A stretch of DNA of 14,582 nt from Bacteroidales bacterium (GCA_004556005.1 SFJA01000042.1:1-14582); one strand, 5' to 3'. Positions 1 through 6,364 are shown, counted from the first letter of the stretch. The notes: generated from the sequence alone by a model not told the origin. Numbers and translations: made by a program.

Positions 1-931
1 GGATTAAATCACTATGGAAACTAATAAAGTCAGATTTGTGTCTAAAGTCCGAAACGACTAATGCCATGTATTTCTTCTTCTTCAAAACTCTTGCACATTG
101 CAAGAATACATCAGAGACAAGGATATCTAAGAAGTCCGAATATGAAGATATACTGGCTAAATCTGATGCGTCATTATCAGAATAATTTGTTGCTAAGTCA
201 TTAGCAATACGTTCTTTCTTGACTTTATGATCCGCCTTCTTGTTTAAAATTGACCAATACGGAGGACTAGTGATAACAAAATCTACGGATTCTGTTTCCA
301 ATCCTCGTAAAACAATTCTTGTATCCCCCTGAATAAAATTGTGTTTCCTTGATGTACCTTGGGCGATTTCCACATCTAGCCTTTCTTGTGCAAGACTATG
401 CCATTTATCTTGCAATTCTATGCTAGTACACACACGACCCTCTAGTGCACATGCCTTTGCAGTAGAGCCAACACCTCCGAAAGGATCAAGCACATGCATT
501 CCTTTCTTGGTGAAGAACGTGATCAGGTGAGAAACATCCTGAAAGGAAAATGGTGCAGGGTGTTGCCTCTCAATTTGAGCGTGCGGGTGTTTTGATCCCA
601 ATCCTTTTTGATAGAAGAAACTTTTCGTTTCCAGTAGCCATTCACCTCCCGTTAGGTCGTTTAATGCGTTACGAGGATTAACAGTTTTAGACTCTACTAA
701 ACCATTGATGCCGTCTTCTGAAGCAGAATCCTCAACGCACCTTTTTAGTGCTTCGATTTCGACAAGAGAATATAACAACCTACCATTATCTGCTTTGTGT
801 GCAGTAATTTTACCCTGTTTAGAAAGTTTGCGCAATTCGAGAGCAGAAATGCCGAGTATTTCTGCTGCTTCTGTAGAAGCTATTTTATCTTTTTTGCAAG
901 CATCGAACAACTGCATCTGTTCACTTTTCAT
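1..931 (-). CDS. DNA methyltransferase with N-terminal helix-turn-helix, C-terminus cut by window edge
   Basis: I translated the reverse strand from the ATG at 931; 310 codons stay open to the window edge, so the C-terminus is missing. Residues about 19-63 look like a MerR/excisionase-type HTH (TEAAEILGISALELRKL). The catalytic part follows: HPAPFSF near 124-130 (motif X-like), DPFGGVGST at 149-157 (SAM-binding motif I), GDTRIVL near 202-208, and TSPPYW at 221-226 (catalytic motif IV). The order X-I-IV is the permuted, gamma-like order. SPPY is commoner in N4-cytosine than N6-adenine enzymes, so an m4C amino-methyltransferase is likely, though m6A is not excluded. It transfers methyl from S-adenosylmethionine to DNA bases. 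The gene is AT-rich compared with the phage module to its right. No cognate nuclease is visible, so it may be an orphan enzyme or part of a restriction system beyond the edge. Confidence 0.88.
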   Translation of the reverse strand, partial: MKSEQMQLFDACKKDKIASTEAAEILGISALELRKLSKQGKITAHKADNGRLLYSLVEIEALKRCVEDSASEDGINGLVESKTVNPRNALNDLTGGEWLLETKSFFYQKGLGSKHPHAQIERQHPAPFSFQDVSHLITFFTKKGMHVLDPFGGVGSTAKACALEGRVCTSIELQDKWHSLAQERLDVEIAQGTSRKHNFIQGDTRIVLRGLETESVDFVITSPPYWSILNKKADHKVKKERIANDLATNYSDNDASDLASISSYSDFLDILVSDVFLQCARVLKKKKYMALVVSDFRHKSDFISFHSDLI

Positions 932-1069
932 TCTTAATTAGTCTAACGTAATCTTTATTTTTTTAACTCCGAAGCCTGACATGCTTGCACATGCATCCAA
1001 CGCGATTGTTGGCCGTGCTGTATTTGCCCGTTGCTTGTTTTGTATTCATGGATTTGTATAGCGTTCATT

Positions 1070-1098
1070 AGTATAGCATAGACATGCATTATAGTCTA
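1070..1098 (-). promoter_or_regulatory. Possible sigma-70 promoter for the methyltransferase
   Basis: On the minus strand TAGACT (1098-1093) and TATACT (1075-1070) are 17 nt apart, with a run of A upstream (1101-1107). The -35 matches the consensus only moderately. The start would fall about 130 nt before the methyltransferase ATG. The rest of 932-1164 shows no gene. Confidence 0.35.
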
Positions 1099-1164
1099 GA
1101 TTTTTTTGCCATCATTTTATATAAAACACTTCTGTTTAGTATCTGAGGTTTACTTAGGCAGTGG

Positions 1165-1458
1165 CTATGCTTTGCCAGAGTAGCCTTGTCGGCATCATCT
1201 GGGGCATCGTTGATGGTGTCGAAATTCGCCTCCGGCGGCAGATAGAAATTGCAGACCTCGATGGAAATATTTTTGAGTGACTTCCCCATGCGAGTACCTT
1301 TGAGTTTATTATAACGATTCTAGATCTCGGCCTTGTGTTGCTTATAGCGAATATCTGCATAGCGTAGGAAAATCCAGGTCAAGAACGGGCTGCCCGTATT
1401 TGTTGGCAACCGAATGCCAAAGGTCGTCTTTAAGTTTCTTTAACTCCTTGTCTGTCAT
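1165..1458 (-). pseudogene. hsdM: Degraded fragment of a type I restriction-modification hsdM (N-terminal region)
   Basis: The reading from ATG 1458 begins MTDKELKKLKDDLWHS, the typical N-terminus of HsdM, the adenine methyltransferase subunit of type I restriction-modification enzymes. It then jumps to ANKYGQPVLDL, apparently losing about ten residues (the usual AD-LRA stretch). Homology continues in the next frame as IFLRYADIRYKQHKAEI and hits a stop. It resumes in a third frame as FYLPPEANFDTINDAPDD and fades after about 1165. So there is one internal deletion, at least two frameshifts, a stop, and loss of the whole catalytic domain. The remnant is non-functional. It lies directly downstream of the recombinase operon, which suggests integration next to, or within, an old restriction locus. 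The family match is from memory of HsdM sequences. Confidence 0.8.
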
Positions 1459-1502
1459 GTAATTTTGCTTGTTGCGAGTGATGATGTGTAAAGTCGTGAG
1501 CA

Positions 1503-1551
1503 GAGAAGTGTCCCCCGCGCTGTATGTGCGTATTATAGCACAACACTTCTC
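1503..1551. repeat. Perfect 9-bp inverted repeat with nested stem, between recombinase operon and hsdM remnant
   Basis: GAGAAGTGT at 1503-1511 pairs exactly with ACACTTCTC at 1543-1551, and the loop holds a second short stem (GTGC/GCAC). On the minus strand the loop contains TATAAT (1537-1532), a possible -10 of the former hsdM promoter. There is no U-rich tail, so a simple terminator is unlikely. Alternatives are an operator or part of the recombinase attachment site. Confidence 0.5.
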
Positions 1552-1604
1552 GAAAGGAAAGCATAAAACGCCTTTATGGCACATTCTGTAGTGATCAGGG
1601 GCCA

Positions 1605-2024
1605 TTACTTCACCTCGAAGAGCTGACGCTCTATTTCTGTTGGGGGCTGATCCAGCAGAGTCAGGAGATCACCGACCATGCTCTTACTGACACCGACGGC
1701 TTGGGCGAACTGTGAGACATTCTTGAATGCTCCCGAACGCAGGATGCGGTCAATCATGAGCGCATTGGCCATGCGGATGGCACAGGTCGTAGGAATTGGG
1801 GCGAGTTGCCGAGCAGCCTCGTCATCCAGAGCGGTCCGGACCCTCAGTTCACGTCGGCTGCCAGAAGAGGCGGTGCTCATGAGGAATGGGACGGAAACAT
1901 CGAACCCCGGAGAGGGTTTAAGGACGATGGGGCGGTTTTGACGCAGGAGGCGGAGACGTAGCTCCCGCATTTCCTCAGGGGCGATGGATCTGCTACTACA
2001 TTGCTTCTCTGTTGCTTTCATCAT
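1605..2024 (-). CDS. Small HTH protein coupled to the serine recombinase
   Basis: This is a 139-residue protein. The N-terminal part (about 13-50) is rich in Arg and Leu. The C-terminal part reads IRMANALMIDRILRSGAFKNVSQFAQAVGVSKSM and on to about residue 125, a clear helix-turn-helix resembling ParB/KorB-type DNA-binding segments. Its start overlaps the recombinase stop by 4 nt (ATGA), so the two are almost certainly co-transcribed and translationally coupled. From the family context and tight linkage I infer a DNA-binding helper of recombination, perhaps a directionality factor or regulator; no sequence evidence settles which. Its own stop overlaps a following ATG (TAATG), but the 87-residue reading after it is mostly hsdM leader and I do not call it a gene. 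Confidence 0.75.
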   Translation of the reverse strand: MMKATEKQCSSRSIAPEEMRELRLRLLRQNRPIVLKPSPGFDVSVPFLMSTASSGSRRELRVRTALDDEAARQLAPIPTTCAIRMANALMIDRILRSGAFKNVSQFAQAVGVSKSMVGDLLTLLDQPPTEIERQLFEVK

Positions 2025-3394
2025 TGTTTCTTGAATGCGATGTCAATTTTGCTGTTTTGCCAATCAAAGCTCACCCGCTCGATGGACTGTTCAAATACCC
2101 TGCGGATCATGGCAGGTTCCCCGCAGCGTATGAGCTCCTCTGCACTTTGCAGAGAGTTCAGAATATCTCCCTCGCGGCGATGCGGCAGGCGTTCCTGAAG
2201 GCGCTTTGCCAGGTAATCCATGCCGAGATGGCCGACAATCTGCTGCATCACAAACAGATCGAGCACGGGTGCGGAGATGTTCGGGCATCCACAGGGGGTG
2301 AGACTGCCGGACTTCATGGACTGCTTGCGCCCTCGGCACGAGTAGTAGCTGTACAGTCTTCCGCGCTTCTTCGTATCGCTGCGAATGAGCGGGCTACCGC
2401 ACGCGGCGCATACAGCGAGGCCCGGAGGAAGGAGCCAGCCCGTTTCAGTAGCTGCCTCTTTTCTAGGTCTTCCTTTGGGGCGATCCCTATGGAAGCGATG
2501 GTCGAGGTGGAGCTTGTTGTCGTTGAGCTTGCGCTGCACCTGCTGCCAAAGCTCCTCTCCGATGATGCCGTGGTGCTGTCCGGGGATCGGGTTCTCCGGG
2601 GAGGCCGGGTTAGGCACAAGTCCTATGTAGATGACATTGCGCAGGATACGTCCCACGGCCTGTGTATTCCAAGGGACGGGCGAGCCGGATCTTCCCCGTT
2701 TTGTGAGGCCATCCTCGTTGAGGCTGCGTGCGATACCTATGCAGGTTCCGCCCTCCTCGGCGTATTCTCGGAAGATGCGTTGAACGATTGGGGCGGTCTC
2801 CTTGTCCACCAACAGATCGAGTTTCGATCGCATGTAGCCGAAAGGTGTAGAACCACCCGGTACATAGCCGCGCGCCCGCGCCGCCTCAATCTTGGCCTTT
2901 GTACGCTCAGAGATGACCTCGCGTTCCATTTGTGCAAACACCCCGAGCAAGTTGCGCATGGCTCGTCCGACCGGGGTTGAGGTATCAAACTGCTCGCTGA
3001 CGCTGGCTACCTGAACACCATTACGATCGAGCAGATCCAGCATGTTGAGGAAGTCCCTCTGATTTCGAGCGAGGCGGTCGAGCTTGTAGACAACCACCAT
3101 ATCGACTTCTTTGCGGCCTGCTGCGGCCAGCAGCTCCTGCAATGCCGGACGGTTCATAGTACCACCGCTGATGCCGGCATCTGTAAAAGTGCGCAGATAG
3201 GTAAAGCCGCTGAAACTGCGGCTTTCGATAAACTTCTTGCAGGTGTCCTCCTGAGCCTCGAGACTTGAAAAGGGCTGGGCGAAGTCGTTGGCTCGGAAAA
3301 CGGATTTGCGGGTGTAAATTGCGCAGCGGATGATCGGAATCGGTGTCCCGATCATCGGTTGATGGGAAGTTGTACCGGAAATGCTTTGCGCCAT
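2021..3394 (-). CDS. Large serine recombinase (phage/element integrase)
   Basis: This 457-residue protein cuts and rejoins DNA at att sites through a covalent phosphoserine link. The N-terminal resolvase domain (about 22-165) shows AIYTRKS with the nucleophile Ser31, TDAGISGG at 71-78, and YKLDRLARN at 103-111 with the expected arginines (107, 110). The recombinase domain follows (about 190-300; GSTPFGYM, then GRILRNVIYIGL). A zinc ribbon is visible with C329, C332, C353 and C368/C370. The C-terminal tail is short, so the long coiled-coil insert of many large serine integrases seems reduced. It sits at the end of the leftward operon, 22 nt after the DUF2924-like gene, and overlaps the HTH gene by 4 nt. 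There is no clear ribosome site before the ATG. The order and position fit an integrase lying next to its attachment site. Confidence 0.95.
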   Translation of the reverse strand: MAQSISGTTSHQPMIGTPIPIIRCAIYTRKSVFRANDFAQPFSSLEAQEDTCKKFIESRSFSGFTYLRTFTDAGISGGTMNRPALQELLAAAGRKEVDMVVVYKLDRLARNQRDFLNMLDLLDRNGVQVASVSEQFDTSTPVGRAMRNLLGVFAQMEREVISERTKAKIEAARARGYVPGGSTPFGYMRSKLDLLVDKETAPIVQRIFREYAEEGGTCIGIARSLNEDGLTKRGRSGSPVPWNTQAVGRILRNVIYIGLVPNPASPENPIPGQHHGIIGEELWQQVQRKLNDNKLHLDHRFHRDRPKGRPRKEAATETGWLLPPGLAVCAACGSPLIRSDTKKRGRLYSYYSCRGRKQSMKSGSLTPCGCPNISAPVLDLFVMQQIVGHLGMDYLAKRLQERLPHRREGDILNSLQSAEELIRCGEPAMIRRVFEQSIERVSFDWQNSKIDIAFKKQ

Positions 3395-3415
3395 GTTGAT
3401 TATCGTTTCGAGGGG

Positions 3416-3943
3416 TTAAAAGTTTTTGAGTTGGGCCGAGGTGAGGCCGAAGAATTTGTTGCCGGAGATGTAATACCCAGCTATCTTTGTGCTGACTTCA
3501 GAGAGTGTAGCGTATCTCTGCCCGGCGTATTCGAAGCCCCGCTCTGTCTGGTAAACCGTGTAGGTGATCCCCTTGTAGAGCTTGCTGATGATGCGGGGGG
3601 CCTTGCGCGCAGTAGGGGGTGTCGGGGCCTCGCGTTCCTTGAATGCGCGGCTCTTGACCCGGAGAAGTGTATCGTCCGCCAGTTCCTCGGCTCGTTTCAT
3701 CGCTCGCTCCGAGATACCGCCGCTTACCAGCGTATTGATGCGCCACTCCAGCCGTCTGCGGATAAAGTCCTTGCGGCGGGTGTAGCAATACCCTCCGAAG
3801 AGGGCTGCCCACAGTCTGGTGAGCTGTTGCGTGTCCATGGTGTAGAGCTCCCGGATTTTCTCGTCAGCTTCCTCTCGTGTCAATTCGGGAAGGGGGCCAT
3901 TTCCGGGGGTATGATCTTCTTTGTGAGTGGGTGTCGCCTTCAT
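3416..3943 (-). CDS. DUF2924-like recombinase-associated protein
   Basis: A 175-residue protein. Residues 43-70 (LTRLWAALFGGYCYTRRKDF, then RRRLEWRI) match the DUF2924 helical core, which usually reads LW..LFG.....RRDFL..RLAYRIQ. After a Pro-rich linker (about 105-116), residues 118-167 form a small beta-rich module: G-TYTVY-ERGFEYAGQRYATLSEVSTKIAGYYISGNKFFGL. This module is typical of the DUF2924 C-terminus and resembles RAMA-type modules (my inference). DUF2924 genes often neighbour serine recombinases and HTH genes, as here, and a role in DNA binding during recombination is plausible but unproven. The same tail recurs in the protein ending at 5062. The recombinase follows after 22 nt, so this is probably the first gene of a three-gene operon. 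Confidence 0.85.
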   Translation of the reverse strand: MKATPTHKEDHTPGNGPLPELTREEADEKIRELYTMDTQQLTRLWAALFGGYCYTRRKDFIRRRLEWRINTLVSGGISERAMKRAEELADDTLLRVKSRAFKEREAPTPPTARKAPRIISKLYKGITYTVYQTERGFEYAGQRYATLSEVSTKIAGYYISGNKFFGLTSAQLKNF

Positions 3944-3988
3944 TTGCTTTTCTATTAGCTTGTTTGGTTCAGGGGGCGCGGGAGCTAT

Positions 3989-4777
3989 TTACAGTCCTTC
4001 TTCAGTGGCTGACTCCTTCTGCCGCGCTCGGTGTCTCTTGAGCTCCTCGCGAAGGTAACTAACCATCTCGTAATTCGTCTGCCGCCACTCAATCAACATC
4101 CAGTCTCTGATACTTTCGTGCTGCCGCTTCAGCGTCCTAGCCCTTTCCGAAACCGATATATTATCCTTCATGGTGTATTCGTAGAGCTTGTCCAGCACAT
4201 TCTCCTTACGGTCCAACTCTTCAAATATGGCCCGGCATTCCTTGAATACCTCGTTCTTCTGCTTCTCGTATGCTTCATTCACGAAGCTGTTCAGGCATAA
4301 CTCCTTAATCTCGTCGGCGGTGAAGTATCGCCATATTTGAGGCTGGATGAGTTCGGCAGCATCTGCATATTCGGCGGCTTCGTTGCGAGCCGCCCACCGC
4401 TTCTGAAAGTGCTTGTTCAGCTCCATTCGCAACATATCTATCTTTCTCGCTCTCTCGATCTTCTCTGCGTCATACATGCGCTCACCTTCCTCTTTTAAGG
4501 CCTCCAGCCGTGTCCGGGCTGCCTGTTGAGCCTCCTCGTTCTTGCTGTTCTCGGCAAGACTCCGGAGCTTTCTGATTCCGCTCCAGTTTTTTCTCCTCCT
4601 TTTGTATTGGGTTAGGGACCACCGGATGACCTCTGCCTTGCACTTCTCGTAGGCCGGGCTCACGAAGGTCAGCAGGTGTAATTCGACCTGTTCCTGTTGG
4701 CTGAAAAAGCGGTTGAGGATGCTGCGGTTGTTGGCGTCTGCTTTCATGCGTGCGTTGTCAATGTAGTTACTGATCAT
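3989..4777 (-). CDS. Charged helical protein with two copies of a ~105-residue repeat
   Basis: A 262-residue protein of unknown function, almost entirely charged and helical, with strong coiled-coil character. It holds two copies of one domain. Copy 1 (about 23-128) begins RFFSQQEQVELHLLTFVSPA followed by YEKCKAEV; copy 2 (about 150-255) begins RYFTADEIKELCLNSFVNEA followed by YEKQKNEV. A third copy is in the protein ending at 5062. Conserved positions are R-F-[ST]-x2-E-x2-EL, V-x2-AYE-x2-K-x-EV and a Lys/Arg-rich end. The start at 4777 is supported by promoter copy 1 about 30 nt upstream. No signal peptide, membrane segment or catalytic motif is seen. It may be a structural or DNA-associated accessory protein; I do not assign a function. 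Confidence 0.8.
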   Translation of the reverse strand: MISNYIDNARMKADANNRSILNRFFSQQEQVELHLLTFVSPAYEKCKAEVIRWSLTQYKRRRKNWSGIRKLRSLAENSKNEEAQQAARTRLEALKEEGERMYDAEKIERARKIDMLRMELNKHFQKRWAARNEAAEYADAAELIQPQIWRYFTADEIKELCLNSFVNEAYEKQKNEVFKECRAIFEELDRKENVLDKLYEYTMKDNISVSERARTLKRQHESIRDWMLIEWRQTNYEMVSYLREELKRHRARQKESATEEGL

Positions 4778-4803
4778 GGTCGTTATATGGGCTTGTTTCG
4801 CCT

Positions 4804-4849
4804 TTTACAGTATAACATAACTTGTAGATTAAATCAATGTTTTTTTTGC
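4804..4849 (-). promoter_or_regulatory. Promoter cassette copy 1, for the two-repeat helical protein
   Basis: On the minus strand there is an A8 run, then TTGATT (4837-4832), 17 nt, and TATACT (4814-4809), followed by GTAAAAGG. Transcription would start near 4802, leaving a leader of about 25 nt before the ATG at 4777. The element is almost the same as those at 5805-5847 and 6097-6140, including the flanks. Confidence 0.75.
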
Positions 4850-4968
4850 TTTTTTTTGCATTCTATTTTCGGTATTTCCTCCACCTGTCGCGTAGGCCGC
4901 CGAGTATCGTCGCTGACGAAAATGTGCTTGCGGATAATAGCTTCGGGGATGGGGTAACCGTCGCTCAT
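4834..4968 (-). CDS. Possible 44-residue small protein
   Basis: The reading from ATG 4968 begins MSDGYPIPEAIIRKHIFVSD and ends in a Lys-rich tail, with its stop (TGA) inside the -35 box of promoter copy 1. The leader ACAAACATGAGC resembles that of the gene starting at 5772 (ACCAACATGAGC). The composition looks more like a real protein than the competing frame from 5065 to 4829, whose start overlaps the stop of the upstream gene. No family is recognised, and it could be non-coding. Confidence 0.35.
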   Translation of the reverse strand: MSDGYPIPEAIIRKHIFVSDDTRRPTRQVEEIPKIECKKKQKKH

Positions 4969-5006
4969 GTTTGTTAGTATGAAGAATTATGTGCGCTTGC
5001 CTTGTA

Positions 5007-5049
5007 GGCTCCTCCCCGGAATACTGTTCTCGGTCCGGGGAGTCGAGCC
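5007..5049. repeat. Strong GC-rich hairpin downstream of the repeat/DUF2924-tail gene
   Basis: GGCTC plus CTCCCCGGA (5007-5020) pairs with TCCGGGGAG (5034-5042) and GAGCC (5045-5049), a 14-bp stem with a 2-nt bulge and a 13-nt loop. It starts 13 nt after the stop at 5062 in the direction of transcription. There is no U-run, so it could be an attenuating or mRNA-stabilising structure, or a protein-binding inverted repeat, rather than a classic terminator. Confidence 0.65.
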
Positions 5050-5061
5050 CGGTGGGTCCGT

Positions 5062-5772
5062 TCATCCCTTTCTCTTCTTGACCGGCAGTCCGAAGAAGGT
5101 GTTGCCGGAAATCTTGTAGGGGCAGATGATCCAGCTAATGTGTGTGAGTGTCGGGTATGTAACCCCCCGATAACTGTAGGTGCCGTCTCTTTCAACGTAC
5201 ACTTGGTGCTCCTCTTTGTTGTACTTGCGAAGGAGGTAGGTGCCGGGTTCGGCTCGGTCAGTCTCAAGGATTGCGCGAGGCTCTGTCTCGCCCTTAGGAA
5301 TGATTTGGCAAACTGCTTCCTTCTTGGTGTCCCGGAGTTTAGGTGTTGTTGGCTCCCTCATGGGCTCCTGTTCGGGCTCCTGTTTGGGCTCCTGTTTTGC
5401 GCGGCACTTCTTCAGTTTATCGCTTAGGTATGTGAAGGCCTCGATCCGGCACTCCTTGTCCTCGTCTCTGAGTCGGCCCAGCTCTCTTTCCTCCTCCTCC
5501 AAGCGTTGCCTTGCGCGCCGAATGGTTGTCTTGTTCTTGGAGGTTGCGACGGTGTGCTTCGTCTTGTCGATGCGTGTCTGAAGTTTGTCGAGGCGTTCAT
5601 CGAGTCGCCGGAAGCTCTGGTAGACCTCAGCCTTGCACTCCTCGTAGGCCGGGCTGACGGGGTGTGCCAGCTCCAGCTCGTTGATTTCCTCCTCGCTGAA
5701 TCGCCGGAGAAGGATGTGAGTGTGATCGGGGTTCTCGGTACTGAATTCGTATTTGCTGTTCTTCTTGCTCAT
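5062..5772 (-). CDS. Helical-repeat protein with DUF2924-type C-terminal tail (internal start)
   Basis: With the start at 5772 this is a 236-residue protein. Residues about 23-126 form one copy of the repeat seen twice in the gene at 3989-4777 (RRFSEEEINELELAHPVSPA, then YEECKAEV). A linker of repeated QEP units (about 127-141) follows, then a basic stretch. The tail at 177-229 (TYLLRKYNKEEHQVY through YKISGNTFFGL) matches the C-terminal module of the DUF2924-like protein at 3416-3943. It thus joins two modules found separately in its neighbours. I prefer this start because promoter copy 2 lies just upstream, with a leader of about 28 nt like that of copies 1 and 3. The same frame is open to 6066, described separately. 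Function is unknown; DNA binding is an inference from the tail and the basic character. Confidence 0.7.
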   Translation of the reverse strand: MSKKNSKYEFSTENPDHTHILLRRFSEEEINELELAHPVSPAYEECKAEVYQSFRRLDERLDKLQTRIDKTKHTVATSKNKTTIRRARQRLEEEERELGRLRDEDKECRIEAFTYLSDKLKKCRAKQEPKQEPEQEPMREPTTPKLRDTKKEAVCQIIPKGETEPRAILETDRAEPGTYLLRKYNKEEHQVYVERDGTYSYRGVTYPTLTHISWIICPYKISGNTFFGLPVKKRKG

Positions 5773-6066
5773 GTTGGTTATAGATGGGGTGTTTTGTCCC
5801 TTTTCAAGTATACCATAACTTGTGAGGATTTTCAATGTTTTTTTTGCTTTTTCTTTGCCTCTTCCGGAGGCTTTTTGTTGTATATCTTTCCTGCGGCGAA
5901 GATCGTTGATATAGCCGATGACGGACTTCGCTCCCTTGAGGTAGACAGTCACGGCCAGTAGAATATCACCGGCCATGATTGCCCAGTAGCGTCCGTACCG
6001 AGCGACACCCAATGTTACATCTTCGTTTGAGTTCGGTATCGGCCATGTTTTTTTCATTGTTTTCAT
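5062..6066 (-). CDS. Long 334-residue form: short N-terminal module in frame with the repeat/tail protein
   Basis: The frame from ATG 6066 (or 6057) runs without a stop through promoter copy 2 into the gene above. Residues about 8-60 look like a genuine small domain: ARYGRYWAIMAGDILLAVTV followed by YLKGAKSVIGYINDL, a compact beta-beta-alpha pattern. Promoter copy 3 sits about 30 nt upstream, so a transcript surely starts here. Residues about 68-98 are the translated promoter cassette, which argues that the two parts were once separate genes and the first lost its stop. The cell may make both a fused 334-residue product and the 236-residue product. An A8 run inside the frame could also cause slippage and early termination. 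I do not recognise the N-terminal module with confidence. Confidence 0.5.
   Translation of the reverse strand: MKTMKKTWPIPNSNEDVTLGVARYGRYWAIMAGDILLAVTVYLKGAKSVIGYINDLRRRKDIQQKASGRGKEKAKKTLKILTSYGILEKGQNTPSITNMSKKNSKYEFSTENPDHTHILLRRFSEEEINELELAHPVSPAYEECKAEVYQSFRRLDERLDKLQTRIDKTKHTVATSKNKTTIRRARQRLEEEERELGRLRDEDKECRIEAFTYLSDKLKKCRAKQEPKQEPEQEPMREPTTPKLRDTKKEAVCQIIPKGETEPRAILETDRAEPGTYLLRKYNKEEHQVYVERDGTYSYRGVTYPTLTHISWIICPYKISGNTFFGLPVKKRKG
5362..5397. repeat. Three tandem 12-nt repeats encoding the QEP linker
   Basis: GGGCTCCTGTTC/T occurs three times in a row in the coding frame of the gene ending at 5062. It encodes the KQEP-KQEP-EQEP linker between the helical repeat and the DUF2924-type tail. 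Copy number could vary by replication slippage. Confidence 0.8.
5805..5847 (-). promoter_or_regulatory. Promoter cassette copy 2
   Basis: On the minus strand there is A8 (5845-5838), TTGAAA (5835-5830), 17 nt, and TATACT (5812-5807). The stretch ACAAGTTATG between the boxes is shared with copy 1 and partly with copy 3. The predicted start near 5800 supports the ATG at 5772. It lies inside the longer reading frame from 6066. Confidence 0.75.
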
Positions 6067-6096
6067 GGTATATAATCAGGTCTCATTCGTTCCTTT

Positions 6097-6140
6097 TAAC
6101 AGTATACCATAAATCCAACAATAATCAATGTTTTTTTTGC
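6097..6140 (-). promoter_or_regulatory. Promoter cassette copy 3
   Basis: On the minus strand there is A8 (6138-6131), TTGATT (6128-6123), 16 nt, and TATACT (6106-6101), then GTTAAAAGG. The predicted start near 6094 leaves about 28 nt before the ATG at 6066. The A-run could act as an UP element. Confidence 0.75.
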
Positions 6141-6149
6141 TCTTTATTT

Positions 6150-6332
6150 TCAGCCGTTCAGCTCCTTCTCCTGCAGAGCAAGAATCCTGTCAACGGCAAT
6201 CGCTAGCATGTCGATGACAGCATTTTCCCACGGCTCCTTTCCGGAGGTCACGGAGGGGAGTGCAACCTTGCGAGGTCTACCGCGTCCGCGCTTCTTCTCC
6301 GTAACCGATTTGTTTATATAATTTGTCGTCAT
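6150..6332 (-). CDS. Short AT-hook-like protein
   Basis: A 60-residue protein from ATG 6332, preceded by GGAAGGGTGA, a fair ribosome site. Residues about 12-22 read EKKRGRGRPRK, a good match to the AT-hook core (GRP flanked by basic residues), which binds the minor groove of AT-rich DNA. The remainder (ENAVIDMLAIAVDRILALQEKE) is a probable amphipathic helix that could mediate self-association. A longer reading starting at 6404 would run through the hairpin at 6365-6395 and is less likely. It lies just upstream of the A-rich promoter cassettes, so binding to them is an attractive but untested idea. Confidence 0.6.
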   Translation of the reverse strand: MTTNYINKSVTEKKRGRGRPRKVALPSVTSGKEPWENAVIDMLAIAVDRILALQEKELNG

Positions 6333-6364
6333 GACTGTCACCCTTCCCGGAACCTCTCGTTTCG

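Noticed and set aside
1342..1605. 87-residue frame following the HTH gene with TAATG overlap
   Set aside because: Its second half is the hsdM remnant and the first half is the remnant's leader and inverted repeat, so it is not an independent gene.
2012..2980. 322-residue plus-strand reading frame
   Set aside because: It lies opposite the serine recombinase, whose catalytic and zinc motifs are unambiguous; the plus frame has no recognisable domain.
4829..5065. 78-residue frame starting at the stop of the repeat/tail gene
   Set aside because: It runs through the strong hairpin at 5007-5049 and ends inside promoter cassette 1; composition is unlike a protein, although its ATGA overlap was suggestive.
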